Source: Deltaproteobacteria bacterium
GTDB lineage: Bacteria; Desulfobacterota; Desulfomonilia; UBA1062
DNA: 64,000 bases
Reading direction: 5' to 3'
Assembly: GCA_029547185.1 (NCBI GenBank)
Contig: JAKPPU010000200.1
Location: 1-64,000 of the forward strand
The first letter of the stretch is position 1. The number at the start of each line of letters is the position of its first letter. The position numbers were made by a program, and so were the translations under genes. Below are positions 8,765-17,524 of this stretch, piece after piece. The notes beneath the pieces are model-generated. The model made no database searches. It had not been told where the DNA came from and saw only the letters and a program-made list of their open reading frames with translations.

Positions 8765-8959
8765 CTATTCGTTCACTTTGGGCTGAGGCCCGGGAACGAT
8801 ATCGGCTATATCCGGGTCGATCTCCCCTGTTCTGTCCGGCTTCATGCCGGCCTTGATTTCCTTTCTCTCGACCTTTTTCGCTTCCTTGGCAAGTTTCTTA
8901 CGTCGTTTGGATTCCTCTCGCTCTTTTTTCTTGAATGTATTTGCCGATTTTGTCGACAT
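8765..8959 (-). CDS. Small, highly charged hypothetical protein
   Basis: 64 residues starting at the ATG complementary to 8957-8959, which follows GGGAGGTGCTT; nine further codons upstream lack a site. Residues 5-40 are almost entirely Lys, Arg and Glu (KKKEREESKRRKKLAKEAKK) and probably form a helix or nucleic-acid-binding segment. The tail (DPDIADIVPGPQPKVNE) is acidic and proline-rich. No family is recognised. It sits just downstream of the cold-shock gene in the same direction, but a terminator separates them. Confidence 0.6.
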   Translation of the reverse strand: MSTKSANTFKKKEREESKRRKKLAKEAKKVERKEIKAGMKPDRTGEIDPDIADIVPGPQPKVNE

Positions 8960-9058
8960 AAGCACCTCCCGCTTGTGTCTGCTCAAAGGCCAGCGCTAAC
9001 GTATCACGCTAAGATCTCTGTAAGAAAGGCTTTTTTAAGCATATTCATCAAAATGAAA

Positions 9059-9084
9059 CGGGGAGCGTGCTCATCCGCTCCCCG
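9059..9084 (-). terminator. Rho-independent terminator of the cold-shock gene
   Basis: A perfect 9-bp GC-rich stem, CGGGGAGCG (9059-9067) with CGCTCCCCG (9076-9084), and an 8-nt loop lie 11 bp beyond the cold-shock stop codon. On the minus strand the stem is followed by GTTTCATTTTGAT, a moderately T-rich run. Confidence 0.8.
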
Positions 9085-9094
9085 ATCGTGCCTT

Positions 9095-9295
9095 TTACGA
9101 TTTGCTCACATTCGAAGCCTGCGGGCCTTTGTTCCCTTTGACGATTTCAAAGGTGACCTCGTCGCCCTGATCGAGGGCTCGAAAGCCCTTCTGATTTATC
9201 GCGGTGTGATGAACAAAGATCTCCTCGCCGGTTTCGGACGTGATGAATCCGTAACCCTTCTCCCTGTTAAACCATTTTACTGTTCCTTTTACCAT
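9095..9295 (-). CDS. Cold-shock domain protein (CspA family)
   Basis: 66 residues, the standard size of a single cold-shock domain. The RNP-1-type KGYGFIT and the RNP-2-type EIFVHHTAI motifs are intact, as is the starting strand KGTVKWFN. These proteins bind single-stranded RNA or DNA and act as RNA chaperones in the cytoplasm. AGAGGAA precedes the ATG. The gene is single, with its own terminator and a spacious upstream region that could carry the long leader often seen for csp genes. Sequence does not tell whether it is cold-induced or constitutive. Confidence 0.95.
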   Translation of the reverse strand: MVKGTVKWFNREKGYGFITSETGEEIFVHHTAINQKGFRALDQGDEVTFEIVKGNKGPQASNVSKS

Positions 9296-9574
9296 CGGTG
9301 TTCCTCTTTCTTTAAGACCCCCGGATAAACCGGCAGCCTTGGGTAATATTTCTGAAAAAGAAAGATATCATCATGAATTGTGGAAGCTGTTCTTTGATCA
9401 GTTTCTTTCAGGATTCACGTCAGATATTTTCATGTTTCAGATGCCAGGCACACTTAATCCAGAACAATAGAGGTGTCAAGCCTATTATATTCACACCCTA
9501 GCAGGATTTCATCACCGGGTACTTTTTCTGTGAACATTTCAAGCGCTTATATCAGAAACATTTTCTCTGAAGTC

Positions 9575-9700
9575 CAGGACCCCCCTGCATCCCCGTTTTC
9601 ACGGGGATGACACAGTCGAGAGGAATTCGCTCCATACGTATTACCCATCATTAACGATTTCTTAAGTTGACGCCCATGCTCCTCCGCGGGAATGACACTG
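9575..9700. repeat. Dispersed composite repeat, copy 1
   Basis: This non-coding interval lies in the 9296-9756 gap, which otherwise holds only the csp upstream region. It contains a perfect hairpin ATCCCCGT-TTTC-ACGGGGAT (9589-9608), then GAGAGGAATTCGCTC, CATTAACGATTTCTTAAGTTGACGCCCATG and CGCGGGAATGACA. The same order of blocks recurs at 25150-25260, so this is one member of a genomic repeat family rather than unique sequence. Confidence 0.7.
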
Positions 9701-9756
9701 AGCGCCAAGCAAAGAGAGTGGGCTCCAGGGTTCGACAACTCCCCTTCGGTTTTCTG

Positions 9757-11400
9757 TTACCCCGTCGAGGTTTTGAACTTCCTCACATCATCAGCGAGCA
9801 GGGCGGCAACGGTCTTGAGGTTTTCCATGGTGCTTGCCAGTTCCTCCACGGTAGCGGCATTCTGCTGTGTGGAGCTGTCGATCAGCATGACGGACTTCGA
9901 AAGCTCGCCCACGTTCTGGGACTGCTCCATGCTCGATGTGCTGATGACCTCTATCATCTGGAAAAAAGACTCCATATGGGACATGAGCTCCTCAAGCGAG
10001 GAAGAGGTTTTCATCATCATTTCGTCGCCATTCTTGATCCGGGCCACAGTACCCTCGATGAGGACCTTGATCTCGCTCGCAGCCTGGGCAGAGCGCTGAG
10101 CAAGGCCCCTCACCTCGTCCGCCACCACGGCAAACCCCTTACCGTGCTCGCCTGCCCTGGCAGCCTCGACCGAGGCATTGAGCGCCAGGAGATTCGTATG
10201 GAAAGCCACCTCATTCACTGTGACGACGATATCGCCTATCTTCTGTGAATCCTGTGATATCTCGGCAATCGATCTCATGAGTTGGGCAAATACTTCACGG
10301 CTGTGGTCGATGAGCTTGGTGATTGCACCCGATGCTCCGTGTCCTTCCCGGGCAAGGTCGGCGTTGTGCCGTATAGTTCCGTTCATCTCTTCGATGGATG
10401 CCGATATCTCCTCGATGGCTGCAGCCTGCTCCTGGGTGGCCTGTGAAAGCCCGAGAGAGCCGGCACTTACATTCTCGACCGTCTCATGGAGCTGGAGCGT
10501 CGTCTCCCGAACATGATCGATAATGGTCTCGAGGTTGTCCATGAAATCATTGAACCAGTGAGCGAGTTCCCCCACCTCATCAGAGCTTTTCACCTCGAGC
10601 CTCTTCGTGAGGTCGCCATGCCCCTCGGCCATGTCCCTGAGCATTCCGGACATCCTGCCAACCGACTGTGTCACCCCCCTCATGAGGAGGAGACCGTTCA
10701 AGAACGTCACGATGACGGTCTGGAGAAGGATCAGGAGAAATCCGATCTGGACCTCCTCAAGATTGAGGCCGGTAAAAATGGAAAGGTAGATGATTCCCAG
10801 GAGATCTCCGATGGGGGGGATTGCGATGAGGAGGATGACAAGGAGGAGCTTCTGGTTGAGGCTCAGCCTCCACGTGCGCATTCCTGTGCCGAGGACCTTC
10901 TCCCTGCTGCACCATTCGTAAAAGGATCCGAGGCTGTAATCGGATATGAGATAGTAGTATGCCATGCAGGAAACACCCGTCATTCCCAAGATGTTCCCCG
11001 CGAATATGAGGACCTCGAAGGATACGATGCCCTTGAAATACATCACTACGGGCACTGAAACCCAGGCGATACCGGCCCACCTGAGGTATATGGCGATCGC
11101 TTCTGCCAGAGGAGCGATCGATGCCGATTTCAGGGCTCGCCTGATCTTGGCTTCATCGTACTGTTCGCCTTCCATAAGTCTTATGGCAGGGCACACGTAA
11201 TAGTACTTGGCCAATGCACCTAAAGGAATGGAAACCAAGCCCTGAAGTACAACATAGAGGACGATCTCCAGAATGTGGGCTCTGATCTGCGGCTCTATCT
11301 TGAAGAAAAAGAAAACTACCACGGGAACGAGGACAATGTACGTGATGCTTTCCTGGATCAAAAACGGGCGGAAGAAGAGATCCCTCCTGTACGTGCTCAT
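9757..11400 (-). CDS. Methyl-accepting chemotaxis protein with multi-span membrane sensor
   Basis: 547 residues. The first 260 or so contain six to eight hydrophobic segments rather than the usual two flanking a periplasmic domain, so sensing is probably within or close to the membrane. A HAMP domain follows (about 255-310, GDLTKRLEVKSSDEVGEL). The signalling hairpin has its tip near 405-430 (NLLALNASVEAARAGEHG) followed by VVADEVRGLAQRS. There is no C-terminal CheR-binding pentapeptide. GGAG precedes the ATG. No che genes are in the window, so it must couple to an array encoded elsewhere. The ligand is unknown. Confidence 0.92.
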   Translation of the reverse strand: MSTYRRDLFFRPFLIQESITYIVLVPVVVFFFFKIEPQIRAHILEIVLYVVLQGLVSIPLGALAKYYYVCPAIRLMEGEQYDEAKIRRALKSASIAPLAEAIAIYLRWAGIAWVSVPVVMYFKGIVSFEVLIFAGNILGMTGVSCMAYYYLISDYSLGSFYEWCSREKVLGTGMRTWRLSLNQKLLLVILLIAIPPIGDLLGIIYLSIFTGLNLEEVQIGFLLILLQTVIVTFLNGLLLMRGVTQSVGRMSGMLRDMAEGHGDLTKRLEVKSSDEVGELAHWFNDFMDNLETIIDHVRETTLQLHETVENVSAGSLGLSQATQEQAAAIEEISASIEEMNGTIRHNADLAREGHGASGAITKLIDHSREVFAQLMRSIAEISQDSQKIGDIVVTVNEVAFHTNLLALNASVEAARAGEHGKGFAVVADEVRGLAQRSAQAASEIKVLIEGTVARIKNGDEMMMKTSSSLEELMSHMESFFQMIEVISTSSMEQSQNVGELSKSVMLIDSSTQQNAATVEELASTMENLKTVAALLADDVRKFKTSTG

Positions 11401-11557
11401 TCCGTCATCTCCTTTCGATCGTGGACTGGCAATGCGGTCTTAAGGAAGGCAAAGGAAAAGCCATGGATTTTGCCCCTGTGATCTATAAGATAACATGCTC
11501 CTGCAAGAGTCCTCCCAGAAATAATTTGCATAGCAGTAATAGTTTCGATATACGGAT

Positions 11558-12412
11558 TTATTTCGAACCGTCAAGCAAAACCGCTATGCTCCGGGGTATA
11601 ACGTCTGAAAGCCTGTGCGTCAGCAAACGGGTGGCCCAGGTCAGGGCGCCGTGCGGCATGAGCTTGGTCAGCCCGCAATAGAAGATCCTGTTGTGCAAGC
11701 CGGGGACAAATCGGCATTTGCCCTGCCTGAATGCTCTGAATCCTTCTCTCGTGACGTCATCCACGCTCATGAAGGACATCTTGACCGGGATGAAATCGAG
11801 AGGCACCCCCGCATCCTGGATGAGGTGGGTTCTCGTAAAGGGCGGGTTCAGCGTGGAGACCGTCACCCGGCTCTTTTTGGGGAGCTCGCTTCGTACGGCC
11901 TCGGACAGATACTGGGTGAAGGCTTTCGTCCCCGCATAGATGGCCAGCGTGGGCACGGGCTGGAAAGCGGATACTGATGAGACGTTCAGGATGCCGCCGT
12001 CATCCCTCTCGATCATGGAAGGAAGAAAGAGCCGGCTCAGCTTTGCATAGGCCAGGCAGTTCAAGAGGACGATCTTTTCGAGCCTCTCGAGGGGCATATC
12101 GGAGAAATTGCCGAACCAGCAGATCCCGGCATTGTTCACGAGGGTGTGGATCTCTCCCGTTGTCTCGGTCACTTCGCGGTGGAGCCTCTCGGGCCCGTCA
12201 GGATCGGTGAGGTCGGCAAGGAAGGTCCACGTCCTGATCCCATAGGTGCGTTTGAGCTCCTCTGCCCATTTCTCGAGGCGCTCCTGCTCGCCGGGGTGGT
12301 CTGCCAGCGCGAGATTCGCCCCGCTTTCAGCGAAGCATTTAGACAGCCCCCGGCCGATCCCCATGGAAGATCCGGTAACGAGCACGTTCTTTCCGGTGAA
12401 GTTCAATCCCAT
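11558..12412 (-). CDS. Short-chain dehydrogenase/reductase (SDR)
   Basis: 284 residues, classical SDR fold. The nucleotide-binding motif TGSSMGIG lies at about 13-20, NNAG at about 92-95, the catalytic Ser at SSVSAF (about 143), and the YxxxK motif at YAGTK (about 158-162). The substrate is likely a hydroxyacyl or lipid alcohol oxidised or reduced with NAD(P). The C-terminal extension of about 60 residues (TKLMPHGALTWATRLL) looks amphipathic and may contact the membrane. It is the last gene of the minus-strand lipid/CoA operon, 13 bp after an epimerase-like gene. The specific substrate cannot be assigned. Confidence 0.88.
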   Translation of the reverse strand: MGLNFTGKNVLVTGSSMGIGRGLSKCFAESGANLALADHPGEQERLEKWAEELKRTYGIRTWTFLADLTDPDGPERLHREVTETTGEIHTLVNNAGICWFGNFSDMPLERLEKIVLLNCLAYAKLSRLFLPSMIERDDGGILNVSSVSAFQPVPTLAIYAGTKAFTQYLSEAVRSELPKKSRVTVSTLNPPFTRTHLIQDAGVPLDFIPVKMSFMSVDDVTREGFRAFRQGKCRFVPGLHNRIFYCGLTKLMPHGALTWATRLLTHRLSDVIPRSIAVLLDGSK

Positions 12413-12425
12413 ATGCCATCCCCCT

Positions 12426-13376
12426 TTAAGAAAGGCCTTCCTTTACATGCCGGACGAAATCTTCAAACGCCTCAGCCGTCGTGTACTTGAAGGTATATCC
12501 GAGTTCTCTCTTGATCTTGTCGTTGCTTGCCAGCCAGGGATACCGCAGCATGTTCAGGCACGGGCTGGGGAACTCGGTGATGAAGGTTGCCCGCAAATGC
12601 CACATGAGGTTGTTCATCGGCCACAGGAGCTGAAAGGGGATCTTGAGCGGCCGGTTGCCGAGAAGGTGGAGCATCTCATCGAAGGTCATGGTTCCGTCTG
12701 CTGCAAGATTGTATACCCCGGTTTTCTTTTCCTTGAGCAGCAGGTACATGATCTCTACGAGGTCATCCTCATGGATGAACTGGAAGGGTGCCGGATTGGT
12801 CGGCAGAATGCAGATCTTCTTGCACAGGTGGCGTGCGAGGGGGTTCGTGAACCCCGGGCCCACGACAAAGCACGGCCTGATGACGGTGAGGCTTATGTCC
12901 GGGTTTGCCTTCTCGAAGTCCTTGATCCAGCCTTCGATCTCCCGCTTGTTCTTGGCATAGGTGAAATCGTCGTTTCCCCTCAAAGGACTTTCCTCGGTGA
13001 GCAGAGCGGGATTGTCGGGATGGAATCCGTATGCCGTCGTCGAAGAACAGTCGAGAATCTGGGTTACTTTATGCCGTGCAGCACTGCTGAGCACGTTCCT
13101 GGTGCCACCCACGTTGATGTCTTCCATGAGAGCCGTGTCATGGATCGGCGGGAGGATGTAGGCGGCATGGATGAGGCAGTCGATACCCCGTCCGCTGAAC
13201 ACGCTTTCGAGACTGTCTCTCACGTCGAACTTCATGAATCTGAACTTTTTCGAGAAGGCAGGGAAAGGCTTGATGTCGATCCCGGTTATGCGTTCGACCT
13301 CGGGCTTGTCCTCGAAGAATCTGACGAGCTTCTGCCCGAAATAACCCGAAGATCCCGTGATGAGAATATGTTTCAT
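12426..13376 (-). CDS. NAD-dependent epimerase/dehydratase-family (extended SDR) protein
   Basis: 316 residues. The extended-SDR nucleotide motif TGSSGYFG is at 7-14. A YxxxK-like YAKNK lies at about 138-142, after SSTTAYGFHP. The family acts on nucleotide sugars, sterols or related hydroxy compounds; the lipid context favours a 3-hydroxy or keto lipid substrate over a sugar. GAAGAAGGG precedes the ATG. It is tightly linked to the downstream SDR (13 bp) and lies in the SCP2/CoA-ligase/thiolase operon, though a gap of 185 bp with a hairpin separates it from the upstream fusion gene. Confidence 0.8.
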   Translation of the reverse strand: MKHILITGSSGYFGQKLVRFFEDKPEVERITGIDIKPFPAFSKKFRFMKFDVRDSLESVFSGRGIDCLIHAAYILPPIHDTALMEDINVGGTRNVLSSAARHKVTQILDCSSTTAYGFHPDNPALLTEESPLRGNDDFTYAKNKREIEGWIKDFEKANPDISLTVIRPCFVVGPGFTNPLARHLCKKICILPTNPAPFQFIHEDDLVEIMYLLLKEKKTGVYNLAADGTMTFDEMLHLLGNRPLKIPFQLLWPMNNLMWHLRATFITEFPSPCLNMLRYPWLASNDKIKRELGYTFKYTTAEAFEDFVRHVKEGLS

Positions 13377-13517
13377 GGCAACCCTTCTTCCGTTTCAAAA
13401 GGTCAGTGTGCCCGAGCTTAAAAACTCATGAAAACATGGGTCCTGAGGAACTTGGGGAGGCATCCCGTTCTCCCTTCAAACCCCTTACCGATGGGCTTTC
13501 CCATGGATACCATGCAA

Positions 13518-13552
13518 GCCCCGGCATCAAGGAATCACCTAAAGGCCGGGGC
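13518..13552. repeat. GC-rich inverted repeat between operon genes
   Basis: GCCCCGGC (13518-13525) and GCCGGGGC (13545-13552) form a perfect 8-bp stem around a 19-nt loop, just beyond the stop of the fusion oxidoreductase. No T-tract follows on either strand, so it is more likely an RNA-stabilising or processing hairpin than a terminator. Confidence 0.5.
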
Positions 13553-13561
13553 ATCAGTATT

Positions 13562-16021
13562 CTACTCGACCCAGACGACCTTCGGGCTCTCCCTGTCCAC
13601 CGGCCTGTCGACCTTGACGGCGGGATACCCTATGCAGAGACACGTGGAGACGTGATCATAGGGATATTCGATCCCGAGCCTCGACCTGAACTTCTTTTTC
13701 GTGGAAAGGTCCATGTTCAGGGCATTGGAGGCAAACCCCACATAGCAGGTGCCGAGGCCCAGGGAGTGCGCAGCAAGGGCCATGTTCTGGCCGCAGATCC
13801 CCATGCCCAGCTCAGGCTCTGAGATGTGGAAGCGATGGCTCAGGAGGAAGATGACGGCAGGCGCGTTGAAGAAGACGTTGAGGTTTCCGTCGCCGAACTT
13901 GGGCGTCATGAGGGCCTGGATCGCACACATCGGCCGCTGGTCTGCAGCATTGGGCTTGGCGAAGGCGAGGAGGTCTTTCACTGCCGTCCGCATGGGGCCC
14001 TTTCCCTGGTAGAGCTTGGTGAACAGCCCCAGGAATTTGATCGTCGATTCAGAGAGCTCTTTGAGGAGCTGCTGGTCGGTGCAGACAACGAACTTCCACC
14101 CCTGGCAGTTTCCTGCAGACGGGGCGAACCGTCCTGCCTCGAGCACCCGGTTGATGAGCTCTCTGGGCAGCTTGTCCGGCTTGTAGACACGCGTGGATCT
14201 CCGGCTGTAGATGACCTTTTCCGTCTCGGTGAGCTCTGAATCGATCTCGGAGAGGGGTTTGGGCTTCTCGAGCCCGAGCGGGTTCGGCAAGCCTGCACCG
14301 CGCTCGGCAGGGTAATCGAAGTCGTACACCCACCGGCCCTTGTCCACACGGTAGAAGTGCGGGAAGGCAAGCGCGCCCTGCGGGCAGATGGCCTCGCAGT
14401 TGTGGCACGCGATGCAGATCTTCCCGAAGTACTGCTGGCCCGAGAATTTCGGTTCGGAGAGACCGCATCCGAGGCATCTCTTTCCCTCGATGAGCGTTTC
14501 CGCCTGGCCGAGAGGCAGGATGACCTCTGCATCCATGCTCGCGAGCCTCTGCTCGATTCCGAGCTCCTTCGCCTCGCTGCGCGCCATCTTCTTGAGGTCG
14601 TTCATGGGGATGTCCTTGTAGGAGATCTCCTTGAACTCCGGTGTCTCCGGCTTTTTGCCCTGGATGAAGGCATCAATGGCCAGGGCGGCCCTTCTGCCTG
14701 CTCCTATGGCCTCGGTGACCATCCCCGGTCCGGTCGCGGCATCGCCGCCTGCGAATATTCCTTTCAGGCCGGTCTGCCCGAAGGTATCGACGGAGATCCA
14801 GGAGGTCTTGCCCATGAGCGATTCAAAGCCCGCAGCGTTGATGTCCTGGCCGACAGCGGCTATGAGAGTGTCGAAAGGCAGGCTGAACTCGCTTCCCTTG
14901 ATGGGTACGGGTGCAGGCCTGCCCGATTTATCGGGTTTTCCGAGTTCCATTCTCTGGCAGGTAGCAGAGCCTTTTCCATTCCACTCGATCTTGACGGGGG
15001 AGCAGAGGTATTCGATCGCTATGCCTTCCTGCTGGGCTGCCTCCACTTCCTGTGCATAGGCCGGCATCTCGGTTATCGTCCTGCGGTAGAGGATGCTCAC
15101 CTCCGATCCCATGCGCCTGGCGGCCCTGGCCGCATCGACCGCGGTGTTCCCGCCGCCTATGACGAGGACCTTTTTCCCGATCTTGACAGGCGTGCCCTCC
15201 TTGAGGGATTTCAGGAAGTTAAGCCCGGTGAGGACGTTCGGACTGTCCTCTCCCTTGACGCCGAGCGCCGTGCTGCCCTGGGCGCCGATGGCGAGGTATA
15301 CGGCCTTGAACTGGTTTCTGAGATCGTCGAGGGAGATGTCCCTGCCTACGGCAGTGTTGTACTTCATGGTGATTCCCAGATCGATGATCCTGCCGAGCTC
15401 GGCATTCACGACAGCCTCGGGAAGGCGGTACTTCGGGATCGCATACATGAGCATGCCGCCGGGCCTGTTCGACGCCTCGAAAACCGTTACCTCGTACCCC
15501 GCCTTTGCAAGCTGGTATGCACAGGACATTCCGGAAGGGCCGGACCCGACAACGGCTACCTTGGCCTTCGCCTTCCTGTCCGGTTTCTCGAAGGCGAGAT
15601 TGTTCTCGATTCCGTAGTCGCCGATGGCGCGCTCGATGCTGTGCACGTTCACCCCGGAATCGAGGTACGACCTGTTGCATGCCGTCTCACACGGATGCGG
15701 GCACACCCTGCCCGTGATCGCGGGCATGGGGTTCGCCTGGGTGATGAGGTTCCAGGCATCCCCGAGAGAGCCGCCTTCGCTTATGATCTTCAGGTAGCCT
15801 CTGACATCTATGCCCGAAGGGCAGTTGAACTGGCAGGCCGGATGCTGCTTTTCGGAGGCGGCATCCCTCTTGACCATTTCGATGGTCTGGCACGGGCACT
15901 GCTTTATGCACACCCCGCACCCGATGCACTTGTCCTTGTCTACGATGATGGAAAACGGCCGTGTCGAAACCGGCGGGTCGCTCAGATACGTGAATTTGCT
16001 TCTTCCAGAAGAATCAGCCAT
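13562..16021 (-). CDS. Ferredoxin-GltD-ferredoxin-nitroreductase fusion oxidoreductase
   Basis: 819 residues from the ATG at 16021 (after AAAGGGGG). Domains in order: a 4Fe-4S cluster motif CIGCGVCIKQC (Cys32, 35, 38, 42); a GltD/DPD-type Fe-S segment CQFNC...CPHPCETAC (about 63-115); FAD-binding VVGSGPSG (about 157-164); an NAD(P)-binding VIGGGNTAVDAA; the flavin closing motif GIFAGGDAATG; and a second Fe-S module (CLGC...CIACHNCEAICP, around 520-570). The last 220 residues (about 600-819) are an FMN nitroreductase (RRSTRVYKP, FAPSAGNCQGW). This is a self-contained chain NAD(P)H-FAD-FeS-FMN. Its place among acyl-CoA genes suggests reduction of an enoyl or aromatic-derived intermediate, or electron recycling from the acyl-CoA dehydrogenase. 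The substrate is not known. Confidence 0.85.
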   Translation of the reverse strand: MADSSGRSKFTYLSDPPVSTRPFSIIVDKDKCIGCGVCIKQCPCQTIEMVKRDAASEKQHPACQFNCPSGIDVRGYLKIISEGGSLGDAWNLITQANPMPAITGRVCPHPCETACNRSYLDSGVNVHSIERAIGDYGIENNLAFEKPDRKAKAKVAVVGSGPSGMSCAYQLAKAGYEVTVFEASNRPGGMLMYAIPKYRLPEAVVNAELGRIIDLGITMKYNTAVGRDISLDDLRNQFKAVYLAIGAQGSTALGVKGEDSPNVLTGLNFLKSLKEGTPVKIGKKVLVIGGGNTAVDAARAARRMGSEVSILYRRTITEMPAYAQEVEAAQQEGIAIEYLCSPVKIEWNGKGSATCQRMELGKPDKSGRPAPVPIKGSEFSLPFDTLIAAVGQDINAAGFESLMGKTSWISVDTFGQTGLKGIFAGGDAATGPGMVTEAIGAGRRAALAIDAFIQGKKPETPEFKEISYKDIPMNDLKKMARSEAKELGIEQRLASMDAEVILPLGQAETLIEGKRCLGCGLSEPKFSGQQYFGKICIACHNCEAICPQGALAFPHFYRVDKGRWVYDFDYPAERGAGLPNPLGLEKPKPLSEIDSELTETEKVIYSRRSTRVYKPDKLPRELINRVLEAGRFAPSAGNCQGWKFVVCTDQQLLKELSESTIKFLGLFTKLYQGKGPMRTAVKDLLAFAKPNAADQRPMCAIQALMTPKFGDGNLNVFFNAPAVIFLLSHRFHISEPELGMGICGQNMALAAHSLGLGTCYVGFASNALNMDLSTKKKFRSRLGIEYPYDHVSTCLCIGYPAVKVDRPVDRESPKVVWVE

Positions 16022-16253
16022 ACGATACCCCCTTTCCCCTAAATGCATCAGACAGATCAGTCTGTCTTTTTTCATGAACCATCAATCAAATATACTCCCG
16101 TTTTGCCCTCCTTCTGGCAAAAGCACCCGCTTCCGTTCTCTGAGGATGCTCCTCCGTACGAAGGAGGGGCTGCACCGGGCCGGTATGGATACTTAAGGGC
16201 AGGTGTCAAGAGCCCGGTGCAGCCAGTATTAAGAGTCCATGCCTCTCCTTTCC

Positions 16254-17492
16254 TCACACCTTCTCGAAGATATGGATGGTCATGGATGCCTCTTCCACAC
16301 CGAGGTTTCCGCCGCCGTTTTCCGTGAGCCCGATTCTCGCTCCTTCGACTTGCCGCTTTCCCGCCTCTCCCCTGAGCTGGGTTACGACCTCGACGATCTG
16401 GGCGAGTCCGGAAGCCCCGATCGGGTGCCCCCTGCACTCGAGACCGCCGCTCGTATTCACCGGGATGCGGCCGCCCAGCGTCGTGGCACCGGACTCTGCA
16501 AGAGGCCCGCCTTCGCCGGGGGCGCAGAAGCCCATAGCCTCGTACTGGTGGAGCTCCCCATAGGCGGTGGCATCATGGAGCTCGGCAAGGCTCAGGTCAT
16601 TGGGACCCACGCCTGCTATTTCATATGCCTGCTTCGAGAGGCGCTCGCCGATGTCCTCGCCGTCGAGATCACGGCCCGAGCCCGAGCCGAGCACAGAGGC
16701 GAGAATCTTCACCGGCCTGGCGCCGTTGAGCTTTTTGAGGTATTTCTCGGAGCACAGGATCGCTGCCGCCGCACCGTCTCCGACGGGTGCGCACATGGGA
16801 ACCGTGAGCGGATAGGTCACCGGCTTTGCGTTCATGACCTCATCGACGGTCATGGGCTCCTGGAACTGGGCGTTGGGGTTCAAAGATCCGTGGAAATGGT
16901 TCTTCGAGCAGATGACGGCGAGCTGCCTCTTCGTAGAGCCGTATTTGTTCATGTGCCACCTGGCGCCCATGGCGTAGGCGTCCATGAAGATGCTCCTTCC
17001 GGCGCCCGGAGGGGTCTCCCCTTCGGGAACCTTGAAGTTGATCTGTCTCGAGACTTCCTGGAACATCTCGATGTGCCTGGCGAAATTCTCCACATCCATG
17101 CAGGTGGCATAAGCGCTCAAGGAGAGCGCCTTGTTCTCGTGGGTGATCTTTTCCGAACCCAGTGCCAGAACCACGTCATACATGCCCGCCTTGATGGCAG
17201 TGTATCCGAGATGGAGGGCTGTCGATGCGCCCGCGCAGGCATTCTCGCAGTTCACGATGGGAATTCCCCGCATGGGGATATCCCAGAGCATGACCTCTCC
17301 CCGTATCGAGTGCTGGTTCGAGAACATGCCCCAGAACGTATTCGACACGTAGGCAGCCTGAATGTCGTTCTTCCCGAGCCCGGCGTCTTTGAGAACCAGA
17401 TCGACGGCCTCCTTGGCCATACCCCTGACCGATCCGTCAAGGTACTTGCCGAATCTGTTCATCCCCACGCCGATGACATACACGTTATCCAT
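16254..17492 (-). CDS. SCP2/SCP-x-type thiolase (acetyl-CoA acetyltransferase-like)
   Basis: 412 residues with a thiolase fold. The nucleophile is Cys86 in NCENACAGAS. A His lies in LHDATAYGE, and a second in CRGHPIGASG. The C-terminal NGGG replaces the Cys-containing motif of classical degradative thiolases, as in sterol-carrier-type thiolases. It would cleave a 3-ketoacyl-CoA with a bulky or branched chain. SCP2-type thiolases often work with a DUF35 OB-fold partner, which is not seen here; a free SCP2 domain is encoded in the same operon instead. The gene lies 32 bp after the acyl-CoA dehydrogenase gene. Confidence 0.87.
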   Translation of the reverse strand: MDNVYVIGVGMNRFGKYLDGSVRGMAKEAVDLVLKDAGLGKNDIQAAYVSNTFWGMFSNQHSIRGEVMLWDIPMRGIPIVNCENACAGASTALHLGYTAIKAGMYDVVLALGSEKITHENKALSLSAYATCMDVENFARHIEMFQEVSRQINFKVPEGETPPGAGRSIFMDAYAMGARWHMNKYGSTKRQLAVICSKNHFHGSLNPNAQFQEPMTVDEVMNAKPVTYPLTVPMCAPVGDGAAAAILCSEKYLKKLNGARPVKILASVLGSGSGRDLDGEDIGERLSKQAYEIAGVGPNDLSLAELHDATAYGELHQYEAMGFCAPGEGGPLAESGATTLGGRIPVNTSGGLECRGHPIGASGLAQIVEVVTQLRGEAGKRQVEGARIGLTENGGGNLGVEEASMTIHIFEKV

Positions 17493-17524
17493 GAGATCCT
17501 CCTCTTAAATCATTGGTGTCTTCT

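Noticed and set aside
14357-16042. Plus-strand open frame of about 560 codons
   Set aside because: Antisense to the Fe-S/nitroreductase fusion; no family features and no ribosome-binding site. It is a compositional artefact.
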